From assembly GCA_037013685.1 (NCBI GenBank), contig CM072894.1:16044449-16108448 (forward strand): a stretch of DNA of 64,000 nt, in the 5' to 3' direction. Below are positions 1-11,699 of the stretch, in pieces. The stretch comes from Acridotheres tristis (lineage: Eukaryota > Chordata > Aves > Passeriformes > Sturnidae). Position 1 is the stretch's first letter. Each line of letters starts with the position of its first letter. A model generated the notes under the pieces. That model had not been told where the DNA came from. It made no database searches and worked only from the letters and a program-made list of their open reading frames with translations. Both the position numbers and the translations under genes were made by a program.

Positions 1-105
1 GGACTGCTTTCTTCTCAGCTCTCTTTCTTCTTTGGCTCCGTCACCGCTGCTCCCGGTGACCAAATCGAGGGCTTCGCCTCGGCGAGGGGAAACGCCAAAG
101 CCTGG
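1..105 (+). other. Candidate exon (segment 1 of an exon-like chain), possibly cut by the window edge
   Basis: Open for all 35 codons and followed by a donor GTGAGC at 106. It ends in phase 0, which fits the next candidate at 2993. It could be an internal exon entering from the left, or start at the CTTCTCAG acceptor-like site. No known protein recognised. Confidence 0.2.
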
Positions 106-760
106 GTGAGCGCCGCGCACCTCCCCAGCCCCGCTAGCCCTGGAACACCACAGGGAACATCAGGGAGGGGACAGGATCCGCAGGTCTGCCCCTGTCCCGC
201 CGACCAGAGGGGGGAAGCCGGAGAGAGGCGGAGGGAGCGGGCAAGGAGCAGGGAGCGCTGCAGGATGTACCGCGGCTCCAGCCGGCTCCCCGAGCTCGGG
301 GGACGGGGGGGAACGTGTCGGGGAGAAACTTTGTAAAGCTTCGGTCTGAGCGAAGAGACGGTGAGACCGACCCCGGTAGTCCCGGGGGGAGCAGCGGCTC
401 GGCCTCAGGACCTCGAGGCGCCCCGCACCTGCTGGGAACCGGCCAGGGGAGCTCGACAGGAGCAGGGCAGAGGCTTGGGCCGAGCAGAGCTCTCCGGGAA
501 GGGGCAGGCAGCGGCGAGGGAGGACATGGGGAGCCCCAGGGATGCGGCGGCAGCTGAGAGCGGTGCCCCCCGGGTGGGACTGGGTTCTCTTGGCAGTAGC
601 GCAGAGTGGCCTTGCGCGGCTCCTCGGACCTGCCGGGCGATTCCCGACGGCAGCGAGTGGGACCGGCAGCTTGGCACACTATGGGTGTGAGTGTCCCTGC
701 CCCGCCGGGCTACTGCGGGTGTCCACTCTTCGAGGAGGCGCCTTGCTCTGCGGCTCTCCG
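60..760. promoter_or_regulatory. CpG-rich island at left edge
   Basis: GC-rich, CpG-dense sequence with many overlapping open frames on both strands that look compositional, not coding. Given conserved synteny it probably belongs to the CpG-rich domain around EVX2 and the posterior HOXD genes, but no homeobox is present. The assignment is inference. Confidence 0.55.
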
Positions 761-1354
761 GCACAACATTCAATTATAAGGGCTGTGATTACAACAATAT
801 ATCTCTGCCGTGCTCCGCATGCTCGGGTGTCAAGGATAGTGTTTTAGAGAGGGTGCGAGGGGCAGCAATTCATAAGGAGAACTGACAGTTCTTTGATGTG
901 AAAATGATGCCCGTGGTTTTACTCCAGGATGCACAACCGAAGAAAGATTTCACTGTTTAAAAAGAGAAATTTAAACCCAGATGATAATAGTAACGAGCCA
1001 AGGAGACGCAGTAGGGAAGTCAATACTACAAGTAGAAAAGCAATCTCTGAAAGGCCTTGTGTGGCCTGTTGGGTCTGAGAGAGTGAAGCTGAATTTCTGA
1101 TAAATCATGAATCATGGATGATCTTTTCAGCTAAAGATTCGTCCTCGCACAGGTTCTCATGAGCGTCGGCCTCTGGTCCCGGAGGCCTGTGGTGCTCGCA
1201 GGGGCAAGAGAGGCTCGGGTTCCCACTCCCACTTTCTGCTTTCACCAAGAAGGACTCTCATGACAGAGGAGAAAACAACTCAACATCACCTTAGTTGTTT
1301 TCTTTATAAAATGAGATGAGGGACACATTCTGTTTTAGAGTACTTTTTAAAAAT

Positions 1355-1382
1355 AATCAATCAATCAATCAATCAATCAATC
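1355..1382. repeat. (AATC)7 microsatellite
   Basis: Seven perfect AATC units in tandem, followed directly by a pyrimidine-rich stretch (CTCCCTCCTCCCTCCC). No function implied. Confidence 0.95.
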
Positions 1383-1399
1383 TCCCTCCTCCCTCCCGG

Positions 1400-1580
1400 A
1401 GGGTAACACAGCAGGTAGGACTGCCCGTCCCTGCCCTCCCCGCCGCCCTGTGCGGGTCCGGGTGCCAAACGCCGCAGCTGCGTCCCTGCCGTGCCCGCGG
1501 GAGCGCTCCTGCCCTGCCCCTCCGCGGGCAGCCTGTGCGCCCTGCCCGCGCCGGGATGGACTTCCTTCCAAACGCACCAG
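1400..1580. promoter_or_regulatory. Small CpG-rich patch
   Basis: About 180 GC-rich bases with several CpGs, directly after the (AATC)7 repeat. No gene is recognised. It may be an outlying part of the same CpG-rich domain. Confidence 0.4.
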
Positions 1581-2384
1581 CTGCTTCAAAGTCTTTCTTT
1601 TCGAACCAGTAGCAAGAGATTATTAACACATTATTAAAACTCTATTCAGAGCGCCTTAATGAGACTTTTACTTATTAGCGAGGGCAGAGAACGTCAGAGG
1701 AGTAAAGTCGTGTCTATAGTTTCTAGACTACGCAAACGAGGCTTTTGCATTCAACTTCTCGTGGCGTTATTCTCCAGTGTGAGGAGGTCGTCAGGACCAG
1801 AGTAGTTTTGTGTGAGAAAATAATCAAGCTGATTCTAAGCATAAAATCATTTCGGGGTATTTGCTACAGAGCAAAGACATTTCTAGGGTGCTTGTTTTGT
1901 ATTTCTGAGAGGGGTAAAACTCCTGCACTACACACACCAGGCAGCAGGACTCCTCCACGCTCAGCTTTTGCAGTCCACTGCACTTGTCAGAAAAACAAAG
2001 CTTTCCCTTTCCCAAACTTCCATTCCTTTGCTAGTCCGGACTCAACATTTCCTTTCTCAGACAGTATCGCGAAGCCTCCACACAGCAGTAATCAGGCAAA
2101 GGAAAAAAACATATCCTCAAGGTAACTAAGAAAGGCTCTGAAAAACTTCAGAGTAGAGAAACACAAACATACATTTTCCAGCACAGATTTATTATGGCTT
2201 CCCTCTGTTTTGTTGAGTGTGAGTCAATCAAAAGGGGAAATATCGGATCCCTTTGATAGGAACCGAGCCTTAAAAATTACGGATCGAATCCAAGTTTCAG
2301 GAGTATTGAAAAAACAGTCAGAACCCCGATCCCATGCCTTTTCGGTGCCTCTTCGTGACCATAGCTTCGTCCCCTTCGGGAGCT

Positions 2385-2520
2385 GCCTGCTTTCGAAGAG
2401 CCGGGATACACCGGGGGGACCCGCGGGGCCGGGCCCGGGCGGCGGCGGCGCCGGGCGGGGACTGGCACCGACCCCGGCCCGGGGGCACCCAGGCTGCTCC
2501 TCCAAACCCGGGTCTCTCCT
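2385..2520. promoter_or_regulatory. Small CpG island
   Basis: Very GC-rich core with GGGCCCGGGCGGCGGCGG-type sequence, flanked by AT-rich DNA. It contains GC-box-like and AP2-like motifs only by composition. It could be a promoter of a non-coding transcript or a Polycomb-bound island. No direct evidence for either. Confidence 0.45.
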
Positions 2521-2992
2521 AAGCCCCCTTATCAGCACTTGCCCTGGTTAACACTCAGGGACTTTGCTGACCCTAGCCTTTTGAAATTCGTTTTTCCAGG
2601 TCAGGTCTATTTAGGATCCAACGTCGTCCCTCTATCATTTTACTTCATTTAAAACACCAGGAAGACGTTATTTGTTGTCGAACTAAATAGACCATATCAC
2701 CTCTAGTTAAATTTGTAAATTACATTATGCTGCTGCTCTGGCTTTGTTTTCATAATTTTTAAAAATCTGAACAAATCAATTATACTAGCCATATGGCTTG
2801 ATCACATCAGCTAATTTTCATTTTTTTGTACAGTAATTGTTGTTTAAACACTGACAACTTATTAGTTAAGGTGTTTAGGGAAGATCTTTCCAGTCCTGTC
2901 TTGTTTAAAATAGGATTGAAATGACAATGAATACTTCAAGTAAAGTCATTAAACCATTCATCCCAGTATTTTTCACTTTCTGTGTATTTAAG

Positions 2993-3123
2993 GAGTTCAC
3001 AACACCAGTAGCTGAACTGCAGCCTGATTTATACTTCTGGAATGGAGGCCATGAGACCATCAAGCTTTCAATTCTAGTTTGTAATGATTTGCTTAAAAGG
3101 AGCAAGTTTTTGGTATGCAGCAG
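2993..3123 (+). other. Candidate exon (segment 2)
   Basis: Bordered by a pyrimidine-rich acceptor (CTGTGTATTTAAG) and a perfect GTAAGT donor at 3124. It is open in one frame for 43 codons plus two bases. The product contains VAELQPDLYFWNGGHE and ends LVCS. I do not recognise it. Conservation in other birds would decide whether it is an exon. Confidence 0.3.
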
Positions 3124-5852
3124 GTAAGTAGTAATTTTTCTTAGTTATTTTAAAGGTGTATAGTATTGAGAATGTACAAGTGGTTCCACTCTGGCATTTG
3201 CACACTGCAAATAAAAAACTTCACCCCTCAGTGATCTTAATATTTTGTCCATTAAATATACTTGCTCATTTAAAGGGAGTGTATTTAACCGCTAGACAGA
3301 TGGTCTACAGTGCGCACAATTGTAAAGCCAGGGTCTGTGTACCTTGCCATATTTTGGGCTCCAGATTTCCTGCTTCCCTATACATTTTTGCAAGCAGTTT
3401 ATTTTTCCATACAAAATACTAACACAGGTGGAGAAGCAGTCTGGAACTCATTTCTCCTATCAGAGATCCAGAGCACAGCCTATTTTCTTAATTTTCAGAC
3501 AAGGATTTTAACTACTTTGTACTTCAGATTTTTAGAGCATTTAAAATCAATTCTATAATTCTCTGTAATTCTGTAATTCTCTAGAACACTAAGATTTTAA
3601 ATATTTGACAGAAGTTTCTGATAATATTTACTGTATTGAGAAAATACTGAAAAAACTTCTTAGCCCCACATCAGCAAAACTGAAGCAGCGAGCAGGCAAT
3701 GAGTAGTGTATTACAAATGAAAGGAAAACATCATAAGAAAATGTAGAAAATTAGGAAACACCAAAATGAAAGTTTGCATTACAAACTGACTACATTCCCG
3801 TGGGCCTGACTCACCCCAGCACAGAGGAAGCTACTGCTCACTCACTGATCAGTAATTAAACCTGTGCATTTATCTGACCCAGGTAGGGCTCTCAGCATTA
3901 TTTCTCATGCAAGATTCTGCCTCTGGGTTAAATACAGATTTGTTAATTTTCTGACCAGACTGTTTATGATTATTTTCACTCCTATTGCTGCTACCTCACA
4001 AATACTAACAAATTAACTCTCAGAATGATTCTATAAAGTGAGGATTCACCCCGCCTCATAAGAGTGATCCCAAAGATCAGACACATGTAGAATCTGAATT
4101 TGCTTTGTATGTGCCATGGAGGACACTGGCCTGATAGTTTTAGAGTAGTTAGCAATATTATTTGCTCATTGCTTTGCAAAACAAAATTGTGAATGTGATT
4201 TGAAAACCATAACATGGAAAATACTTTTTGTAAGCAATTAATAAAAGCCAGATTTAAATGTTGTGCTTAGCATTTTATGGAAGTTCTATAGCAAGGCAGA
4301 AGTTAAATTATATTAATTTATTAACTTATCTATTCTAGGATGCCATACCCTTCCTTCAGCAAAGTATTTCCAGCATAATTTAAATTATCCTGCAAATGGT
4401 TGGTGTTTTACTGAGATCAGACTTTCCCTATGCAGACTTAAGTAACTTTCAGAGGAACTCATGTCCACTCTGGATGATTTTAGCCATACATTCAGCAACA
4501 GAAATTAGGATTTTATCTCCCATTATAGTGCAACCACAGCTGGCAGAGCAAGGAGAGACAAGGCTGCATAGACCACACTAAACCTGCAAGTTCTCCAGTT
4601 CTGAATGCTCAACTTTTCAATCGTAACTTCCTGTTGAAATAGCTTATTCTGTAATAGGATTATAAAATAAGTAAATGGTCAGTCCTTTCTGTGGAAATCT
4701 CCAGCATGGTCCATCAGTACCTGTAGTGTACCACGCTGACACACCTGTTAAGGTGGCAGGCAGAGGGGAGCGGCACAGATTCTGCCATCAGGGGCTGGCA
4801 TACCTTCTATGATTCAATATCAGGAAGAGGAAACATCAAACCATAAAAATTCAATCGTCAGATCAAGAAGTGAACCTCTTGTGAAGGACACAGATCCCTC
4901 TCTTTTTATGTCCATTAACTCTGACTCCTTTTGTTCATGTTAAGTCTTTCTCATCCCCTGCCCCCAGGGCAATTGCCAACTGTCACACTTACAGCTGAGT
5001 ATGAAAACTTAGACCTTTCAGTTGACCCAAATAATCTTTGACCTGAACTTTACTGAGTTGCCTATGACCCTTTATCTTAACATATGTATGGAAATACAGA
5101 TATATTGAGAATTTGCATGAGATAAGTTTAAAAGAATGGATGAGAGCAGAGGAGATAGTTTGGTTTGAAGGGATCTGGTGTCCTTGAAAGAAAATAATAT
5201 AATTTTCTTTAAGGAGGAAGGGTCCAATTTTTTATTATTCATCCTGTCCTTGCTGATCTTTGTAGTCTCTTTCTTGTGGTAAAGTCCTAAACTATTGGAA
5301 GGGGACTAATCCAGTCAGAAATGTGAATGAGAAGGGAAAAAGTAGGGCAAAGAATTCCTGACCTACATTTGCAGCCACTCAACTTCATAGAGAGAAGTAA
5401 CATTTTAGTAAGCTAAAAATGAATAGAAGTTGTTTTTCAGACATGCAGTGAATCATTTCTAGTGCCTTATAAAGCATTATTTGGTTGACATTGTCTCTTA
5501 AGATATCTGTTTATGAAATGCAGTGTTACTTCATGAAATTTACCATTTTGCACCATGAAAAATAACCCTTTTTCTCTGAAAACAACAGCAACACAGACTT
5601 AGCAGAAAAATCTTTAATGTCAAGAAATGGGCAAGATGTCAGTTTTATGCTGCATCAGAAAGACAGATATATGTTTTTCACCATTTCTCCTATCCTATTT
5701 ATGATTGTTGCAATCACAAATAATGTAGCTGATATCTAGTATCTACTTGGCCTGTACGTATTGCTACATCTTGCTCCAAGGGTACCAGCACTTTGTCATA
5801 CAAGTTTCTCTTCCTCTGGTGTTTATCTAGTATTTAACTCTCTGTTTTTCAG
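3124..5852. other. Intergenic or intron of the candidate unit
   Basis: AT-rich. A very good acceptor (CTCATCCCCTGCCCCCAG, ending about 4968) precedes a short open frame, but no phase links it to its neighbours. Nothing else supportable. Confidence 0.6.
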
Positions 5853-6057
5853 GAGTACAGGACAATGACTCCATGGTCTGTAATGTGTTCCTTTACAGAG
5901 CCTCAGCTGCTGTGCAAAGACCCCAAACCACCTGACATTAACATGGATGACATGTTTCTTAACAAAAAGATGGAACCACAGTTTTCTGTCTGTGTGTATT
6001 GCAACTTCGATGGTACAATTCAGATGATAAAACTGGACTGTGATGATTTTAATTTTG
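5853..6057 (+). other. Candidate exon (segment 3), best-supported of the chain
   Basis: Acceptor CTCTCTGTTTTTCAG and a perfect donor GTGAGT at 6058. It is open in one frame for 68 codons, encoding a cysteine-containing peptide with DPKPPDINMDDMF and VYCNFDGTIQ. A second AG at 5859-5860 would start the exon at 5861 and put it in phase with segment 2 (giving ...CSRTMTPW). From 5853 the join to segment 2 would meet a stop, so the 5861 start is needed for the chain. An in-frame stop lies just upstream of the acceptor (5835). No family recognised. Confidence 0.35.
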
Positions 6058-8487
6058 GTGAGTGGCATGCCATATGTTATAACACATCTCATATTCTCTA
6101 AAAGCACTTTGTCTATCTTGCTTTGTAAAGAAACATTATTTCCAACTCAAGTAAAGATAACTTTTAGCTAATTTTCATTAACTTATTTCCAGTTCACATG
6201 CTAATTTACCAACTATTATTTAGATTTGAAAAGAAAAAATGTATTTCTGTGCAGACAGGTCTTGGTAATGCATTTGTAAATGATGAAAACAGATTTATTT
6301 TTTCAGATACATTTGTCAGTTCTTGAGTAATGGATATCCTGCTTGAATATTTGATTACACATGAAAGTTCCACAGTTCATTTGTGGGCAGATCATAGCTT
6401 CTTAGGAGGCAGTTTTAAAAGTAAGTTGATTTCTGCATCCATCTGTCTCTATCTTCCTATCTTCTATATCATCTCCTAGTAGCTTTCTACTGACAGACTT
6501 CTGGACAATGTAAATTATCCTATAAAAACTGCTATGAGCAGTTTTTCAGTAAAAACCCTTCCTGTCTTTTAGGAGATACAGTATATGAATACTCTTTTAC
6601 TCTGCTAAACCATTAGCCTATTGTCAAACTACTGAAGAATAAAATATTCTTTTTATCTTGCAAAGCATTGTGCATATCTCAACAGGGAGCTTTTCCACAT
6701 TATGATCCTTGTATTTCATCTGAGTGCTAAATGTCTGAAACTGGTTATCGATAATGATCTAGTTTGAGTACTAAAATTTTTCAAGATTTCTCCTTCTGTC
6801 TTTGATAAATATCATAACATTTGTGCAGTCATTCTGGTCTTGCATAAAAGTTATTGCATGTTTTGAGAAGGTTTCCCCAAGGATTTGAAATGGCATTTCT
6901 CTTGTCTAAAAGACTCTCTATAAGTTATCTCCTTTTTGAAATTTTCAGTCTGGAAAGCAGGTACTAGACCCGGGCAGTGACAGAACTTCTGTAAAATTTC
7001 TGTTTCATTACTGAACTCATCAGAGAAAGTGTTTCTATCACAAGTTGAAAATAATGATCTATTAAAGCATGAGAAGATAAATTCTTGAGTTCAGTTTGAT
7101 AAATGTTCACCAGCTACCTGAGAAGAGCTGATTTTAAATCTAGGCAGAGATAATATTGCAGAAGAATGATTTTAGCAAGAGTGGCTGTATGTCAGAGAGG
7201 TAATGCAGGTGAGATTTGATACAGGATCCTTCTGCATCAGTGAGGTGCATAACACCCTGTTTGTTGAGCTGCTGAACAGCCCACTGCCTTCACTTCTGAC
7301 TCACATTTGGGATCAAAATCAAGCATGTTGTAGGCAAACACAATTTCTGAGATGCTAGAGATAAGTTTTATGAGTTATATGACCTGCAGTGGCCTGTGTT
7401 AGATGAAGTACCTGTGGTAATGGCAAGTGCATTTGGTCTTGAAACCATTCTTTTTTTTTTCATCCCTTGTAACATATTAACATCCTCATTGGTCACACTA
7501 ATCAGATGAATAAAATTGTTGTTTTGTGTTTTTTTCAAATTTTTTTCTCCTGAATCTATTACAGCTGTCCTTCTACATGAAAAGAAACAAGGAAACAAGT
7601 ATTCAAAAAACAGATAACTATTGCAGTCCACTGAGATAGTACCCAAGTCCTAGCTACTCATTATAGTAAAATATTTTGGTCTATGCTTGACTTGCCAGCA
7701 GTATCAGCACTTGACCTACAAAAAGACCTCTCAGGGACAAAATAACCCAGGCCCATTAGCAAATCCTTTAATTATAGCCCTTTACAGTCTCATTATAATT
7801 GTCCCTGAGTCAACATGTTCCAATGTATCTCACTGGACATTCAGAGCAACTCATTAGGGTTACACAACAAGAATGCAAGCACAAGCAGCATTCACAACAC
7901 CTCACCCTCCTTAGAGTCAAGGCATGGAACAGCATCTGCTCTGCCCTGCCTGCAGCTCATACAGTCACTCTAACGACCTTCACACAAACTTGGAGTGTAG
8001 CTCCAACAGCTCAGTGCCGGGTGTGAATTACATGACCTATCAAAAAAAATGGGTAAATACAGCATCTATTGCTGGAGTTGATGTTACTCCAGCCTGAGCA
8101 CTTGGCTACTCTGGCTGTGCTGCCAACATCCAAACCTAATGAGTTAAAACCTAGCTCAAGACTGCCTCCATTTGACTTCATTTTAAACATATCCTTGTCT
8201 GTGCTTTCAGATCTTGCTTCGTGCTCCTCCGTCAGGTGAAGTATTCTGCAGAAGTTTTGATTGTTTCCCTTGGAGCTACTTTAAATAATGTAATTGAGTT
8301 ACATCTTGCTTGATAAACTAGGTAGATCAATTTATTCATTTTACTATTAAGTTAGAAACAGTCTCAAAATCAAGACAGCTAAACCAATATTTAAATATGA
8401 ATGGAAAAATAAGTGTTCGTCAGTGCTACAAATTGTCAAATGTTATGGGATTCTAGTACGTGTTTTTCATTAGTTGGTGTTTTTCAG
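6058..8487. other. Intergenic or intron of the candidate unit
   Basis: AT-rich, with no named repeat. A further exon-like mini-segment (8211-8235, good acceptor, GTGAAG donor) is present but its end phase does not fit segment 4. Confidence 0.55.
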
Positions 8488-8529
8488 CTGAATGCCGTCT
8501 TGCCAGAAAGTCATCTGTGACACCGGCAG
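8488..8529 (+). other. Candidate micro-exon (segment 4)
   Basis: A strong acceptor (GGTGTTTTTCAG) and a strong donor GTGAGA at 8530 flank 42 bases. The segment is open in the phase required by segment 3 and symmetric (phase 1 to 1). It encodes AECRLARKSSVTPA across the junction. Confidence 0.25.
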
Positions 8530-8938
8530 GTGAGAAGCCAATGCCAGAGCATGAAAATATTTCTCAGTCATCTTTCATACAGCTTTAACAATCAGAAGAA
8601 GTTTTATTACCTAAACAGAGTGTCAATACAAACTTTTGATAAACTTTGCCTAAATAATTTTTCTTTTCACTGTTAAACCAATATTAAAGCCGGTTGGAAA
8701 GGAGTATACAGGTTCTCCCACCAGATTCTCACACTGCTAGTGTACATTTATAACCTCCGGGTCTCTTTTGTGTGTTAGAAACTTCTCCCATTTACTGTTT
8801 GGGTGACACTGAGTACCTCAGCTGACAGTTCATGGAATTACCTGTACAGTAAAGGACAGAAATTAATGATCCCCAGAAGAGATATGCAGAGAAGCCATTA
8901 CAGCTGTTATAGAACTCCAGTATGTTTCTTGCTTCTAG

Positions 8939-8992
8939 CTTGGTCACTCTTGCAAACACTGGAGTGTCGATTGGCACATCCTCCATCCTGGG
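8939..8992 (+). other. Candidate exon (segment 5)
   Basis: Acceptor TTTCTTGCTTCTAG and donor GTAAGC at 8993 flank 54 bases, symmetric phase 1 to 1 and open in the chain frame (contains LECRLAHPPSW). The shared ECRLA with segment 4 is curious but short. Confidence 0.22.
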
Positions 8993-9080
8993 GTAAGCAG
9001 AAGGAATGGTTCCATCAGAGCAGGTTTCAAAGACAGCAGTGTTGAGAAGGGTAGCACAAAATCTCCAGCACCTGATATGA

Positions 9081-9456
9081 TCATAGAATCACATCATGGT
9101 TTGGGTCGGAAGGGACCTTAAAGATCATTGAGTTCCCTGTCCTGGGCAGGGACTTTCCACTAGACCAGGTTGGTCAGGGCCCCACCCAACCTGGCCTTGA
9201 ACATTCCCAGGGAGAGGGCACCCCAGCTCCTCTGGGCAAACTGCTCCTGTGCCTCACCACCTTCTGAGTATAAAATTTCTTCCCAAAGTCCTATCTAAAT
9301 CTCTCCTTTCTTAGTTTAAAGCCATTCCTCCTTGTCCTATCACTTACCTGTCCATGTAAAGTGTTGCTCTCCCTCTGTTTTATGAAGTCTGCTGAAGGAC
9401 ACAATGAGCAGTTCCTGGAGCCTCCGCTCCTCCAGGCTCAACCCCAGCCCTCTCAA
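9081..9456 (-). mobile_element. CR1 LINE 3' fragment, truncated
   Basis: The plus strand begins TCATAGAATC and continues with the well-known reverse complement of the chicken-repeat-1 3' end: a GGTTTGGGTCGGAAGGGACC motif, then the stretch with CCAACCTGGCCTTGAAC. It stops near the CTCCTCCAGGCTCAACCCCAG motif, so it is a 5'-truncated non-functional copy. CR1 is the dominant avian LINE. Confidence 0.9.
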
Positions 9457-11699
9457 GCCCCCGAGAATGCTTTACAAAAAGTGCAGCTGGCCTGGGGGTG
9501 TTGGGCAGGTGCTCTGTGGTGTTACGAACGCATCGCCTTCCAACAAGAGGTTCTTTGTACTCTGAGATGTAGACACAGATGTAGGTGTAACTGAAAAATG
9601 ATTTAATGAAAAGTATTTCATGGATTTAAATAGTATTCTGTCCTCACTGGGGAGTGTCAAACATACATTTGGCTCCAGGCTAGCAGATGCTGCAAAATAA
9701 TCAGGTTTACAGTTGCTGCAAGTGCCTTCATCTGGAATTTCTTTTTCTTTTTTTTTTTTTGGAAAGCTGTCTCATAAGTAATGTTTTATATATCCAGCAG
9801 TGTAGGATCTTTTATGAAAATAAAGCAATTTTTCATTTATTTTGACCTAGGTATTACAGGGTCTATCTGTAATTTTATTGTTTAGGTTTGTCATTCTTTT
9901 TATTACATAAAGCTTAAACTGAACTTGTTGCAGTAACAGGCATCCTATTGTCACAAGGACATGATAATTTTGTTTTGTTTTTTTTCCATTTCATAAGATA
10001 CTTCTAGTCCCTTACTGTATGTATGTTTTGTTGATTTTCTTAATTTTATCTCTATAAAATCTGGATATTAGAAAGGTCAAATTAAGTCCAGAGAGTATTC
10101 CAGGATCCTCACTAGAATCTGAATGTCCTAACACTTACATTAGAATTCAACTCACTATTAAAAGGGTGGTGAATTTGAGGAGCCAATGTTACTCAAATGA
10201 GAATTTGAGGAATGAAACATCAATATTGCACTGAAAGGGACCATGTAACATTTTTTGTCTCTGTGCCCTCACTTCTCCCAAAGGCAGGCTGGTCTTTTCC
10301 TGATGCTCCTGGAGGCCAAATCCAACTGCCCTGACAGCTGAAGCAAGACCACAGGTCACCACGCCTTGCCTTGGCATGGTCTTGAAAAACCTAAAAGACA
10401 TAACCTGACATTTTGATTTTTTTTTCCTGTTAGGCTGATTTTAGATTAACATTAAACTAATAATTTTCTCAGAATTTATGCATTAAGTCCCCCTTCCTTT
10501 TTCCATTAGTAGCCCCTAGAGACCTTTTCCTGTCCAGCATGTCTCAGTATGGAAAGAGCAGGTGCCTGAGATTCCCTGGGATGAGTTTTCCTGGTGGAAA
10601 AGGAAGCACCAGTTGTGTTGCTAAAAGACTGACTGAGCTGTCTTGTGAGGTTTTGAACAATTTCAGCTTTTGGGCTATTATTGCTTCTTTCAGAAGAGTA
10701 ATTCAGAGTATTCACCATTTGGAAAATACATTGTGCTTCATATAATGTACCTACAGTACAAAAGTAGAACAGGAAAGTAAATTCTAAGCAGAGTCCTTAA
10801 AGAATACAAAACATTATAGGGAAATTAGGAACTCAGTAATTCTGTGAAGTGAGTATGAGAATCATCCTTCCTTTTGTTTTTTAAGTCAGTAGCTCTTCCT
10901 CACATATACAAATAATTTTCCATGCATATAATGTAATTGAGGAGTATTTTTTCTTTCATTATATTATTATCAAACTACTTGTCTAAAAATATGATGTGTC
11001 TATTTCTTCCCATTTCTCTTATAGAGTTTAAGTTATGAAATGCATTATTTTTTTCATTCTAATTACAGTATCCCTCTTCTGAAGCCCCCTAAATGCAATA
11101 ATTTCAGTGACATAAGCAGAAATGGTAGGGTTTTAAAAAATTATTTTCTTCCTATTATGCAATTCTTCAGTCAATGACACAAAACTATTTCTGGAAAATT
11201 AGAAATTCTTGCAGTAATGGTAGAAAACAGATAAGTTGTATTATTATTATCTGAAAGATGGAGAAACAGTGACCTGCCCTGGGTGACTAGCCAAAGAGAG
11301 ATTTCACAGCAAAACCAGAAACAACTTTTGAATCTCAAGGGGGCTGTACTTTCTTCTACTAAACATCTTCAACCTTTTTCTGCCAAATCATCATAGCAGA
11401 AAAAAAAGTAGAAGATAAGCTATATGTACTGCTATAAAATATTCAACAATTTTGTAATGTTGGAATGTTTTGTAAAGTTCAACATCCGTGAAATCTTGTT
11501 GGAGGTTTCATTTGTTCATGGCATGATCTGTTTCCATCAACTGCCCAGAACATGAGAAAATGTAGCAAGGCAAAACTACGATTGAACATTAATATTTTAT
11601 TTCTCTACCTAGGACTGAACATTAGTTTTTACTAATTTTATTTATCTCTTGTTTGTGAGCACTTTCCTCCTCTCCTGTAAAGTTTCCCTGCAGCAAGTG

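Larger units (their letters stand above)
800..2384. other. Intergenic, no gene seen
   Basis: Mixed-composition DNA between CpG-rich patches. It includes (AATC)7 and the small CpG patch listed separately. Short open frames here have no recognisable product. Confidence 0.6.

Noticed and set aside
106..885. Open frames of 60-180 codons at the left edge on both strands
   Set aside because: GC-rich composition removes stop codons in all frames; products are low-complexity Ser/Pro/Gly/Arg. No homeodomain or EVX2-like segment is present.
4749..4775. CTCF-like motif (AAGGTGGCAGGCAG)
   Set aside because: Only the AGGTGGCAG core fits; the 5' half of the consensus is absent.
4969..5042. Exon-like sequence behind the excellent acceptor CTCATCCCCTGCCCCCAG
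   Set aside because: It is open to a TGA in one frame, but that phase does not match segment 2, and no donor follows. Kept only as a note.
8211..8235. Exon-like 25-base segment with strong acceptor and GTGAAG donor
   Set aside because: Open and compatible with segment 3, but its end phase does not fit segment 4. Could be an alternative exon, but there is too little to call.
9361..9594. 77-codon open frame at 9361
   Set aside because: It overlaps the minus-strand CR1 fragment and reflects repeat sequence, not a gene.
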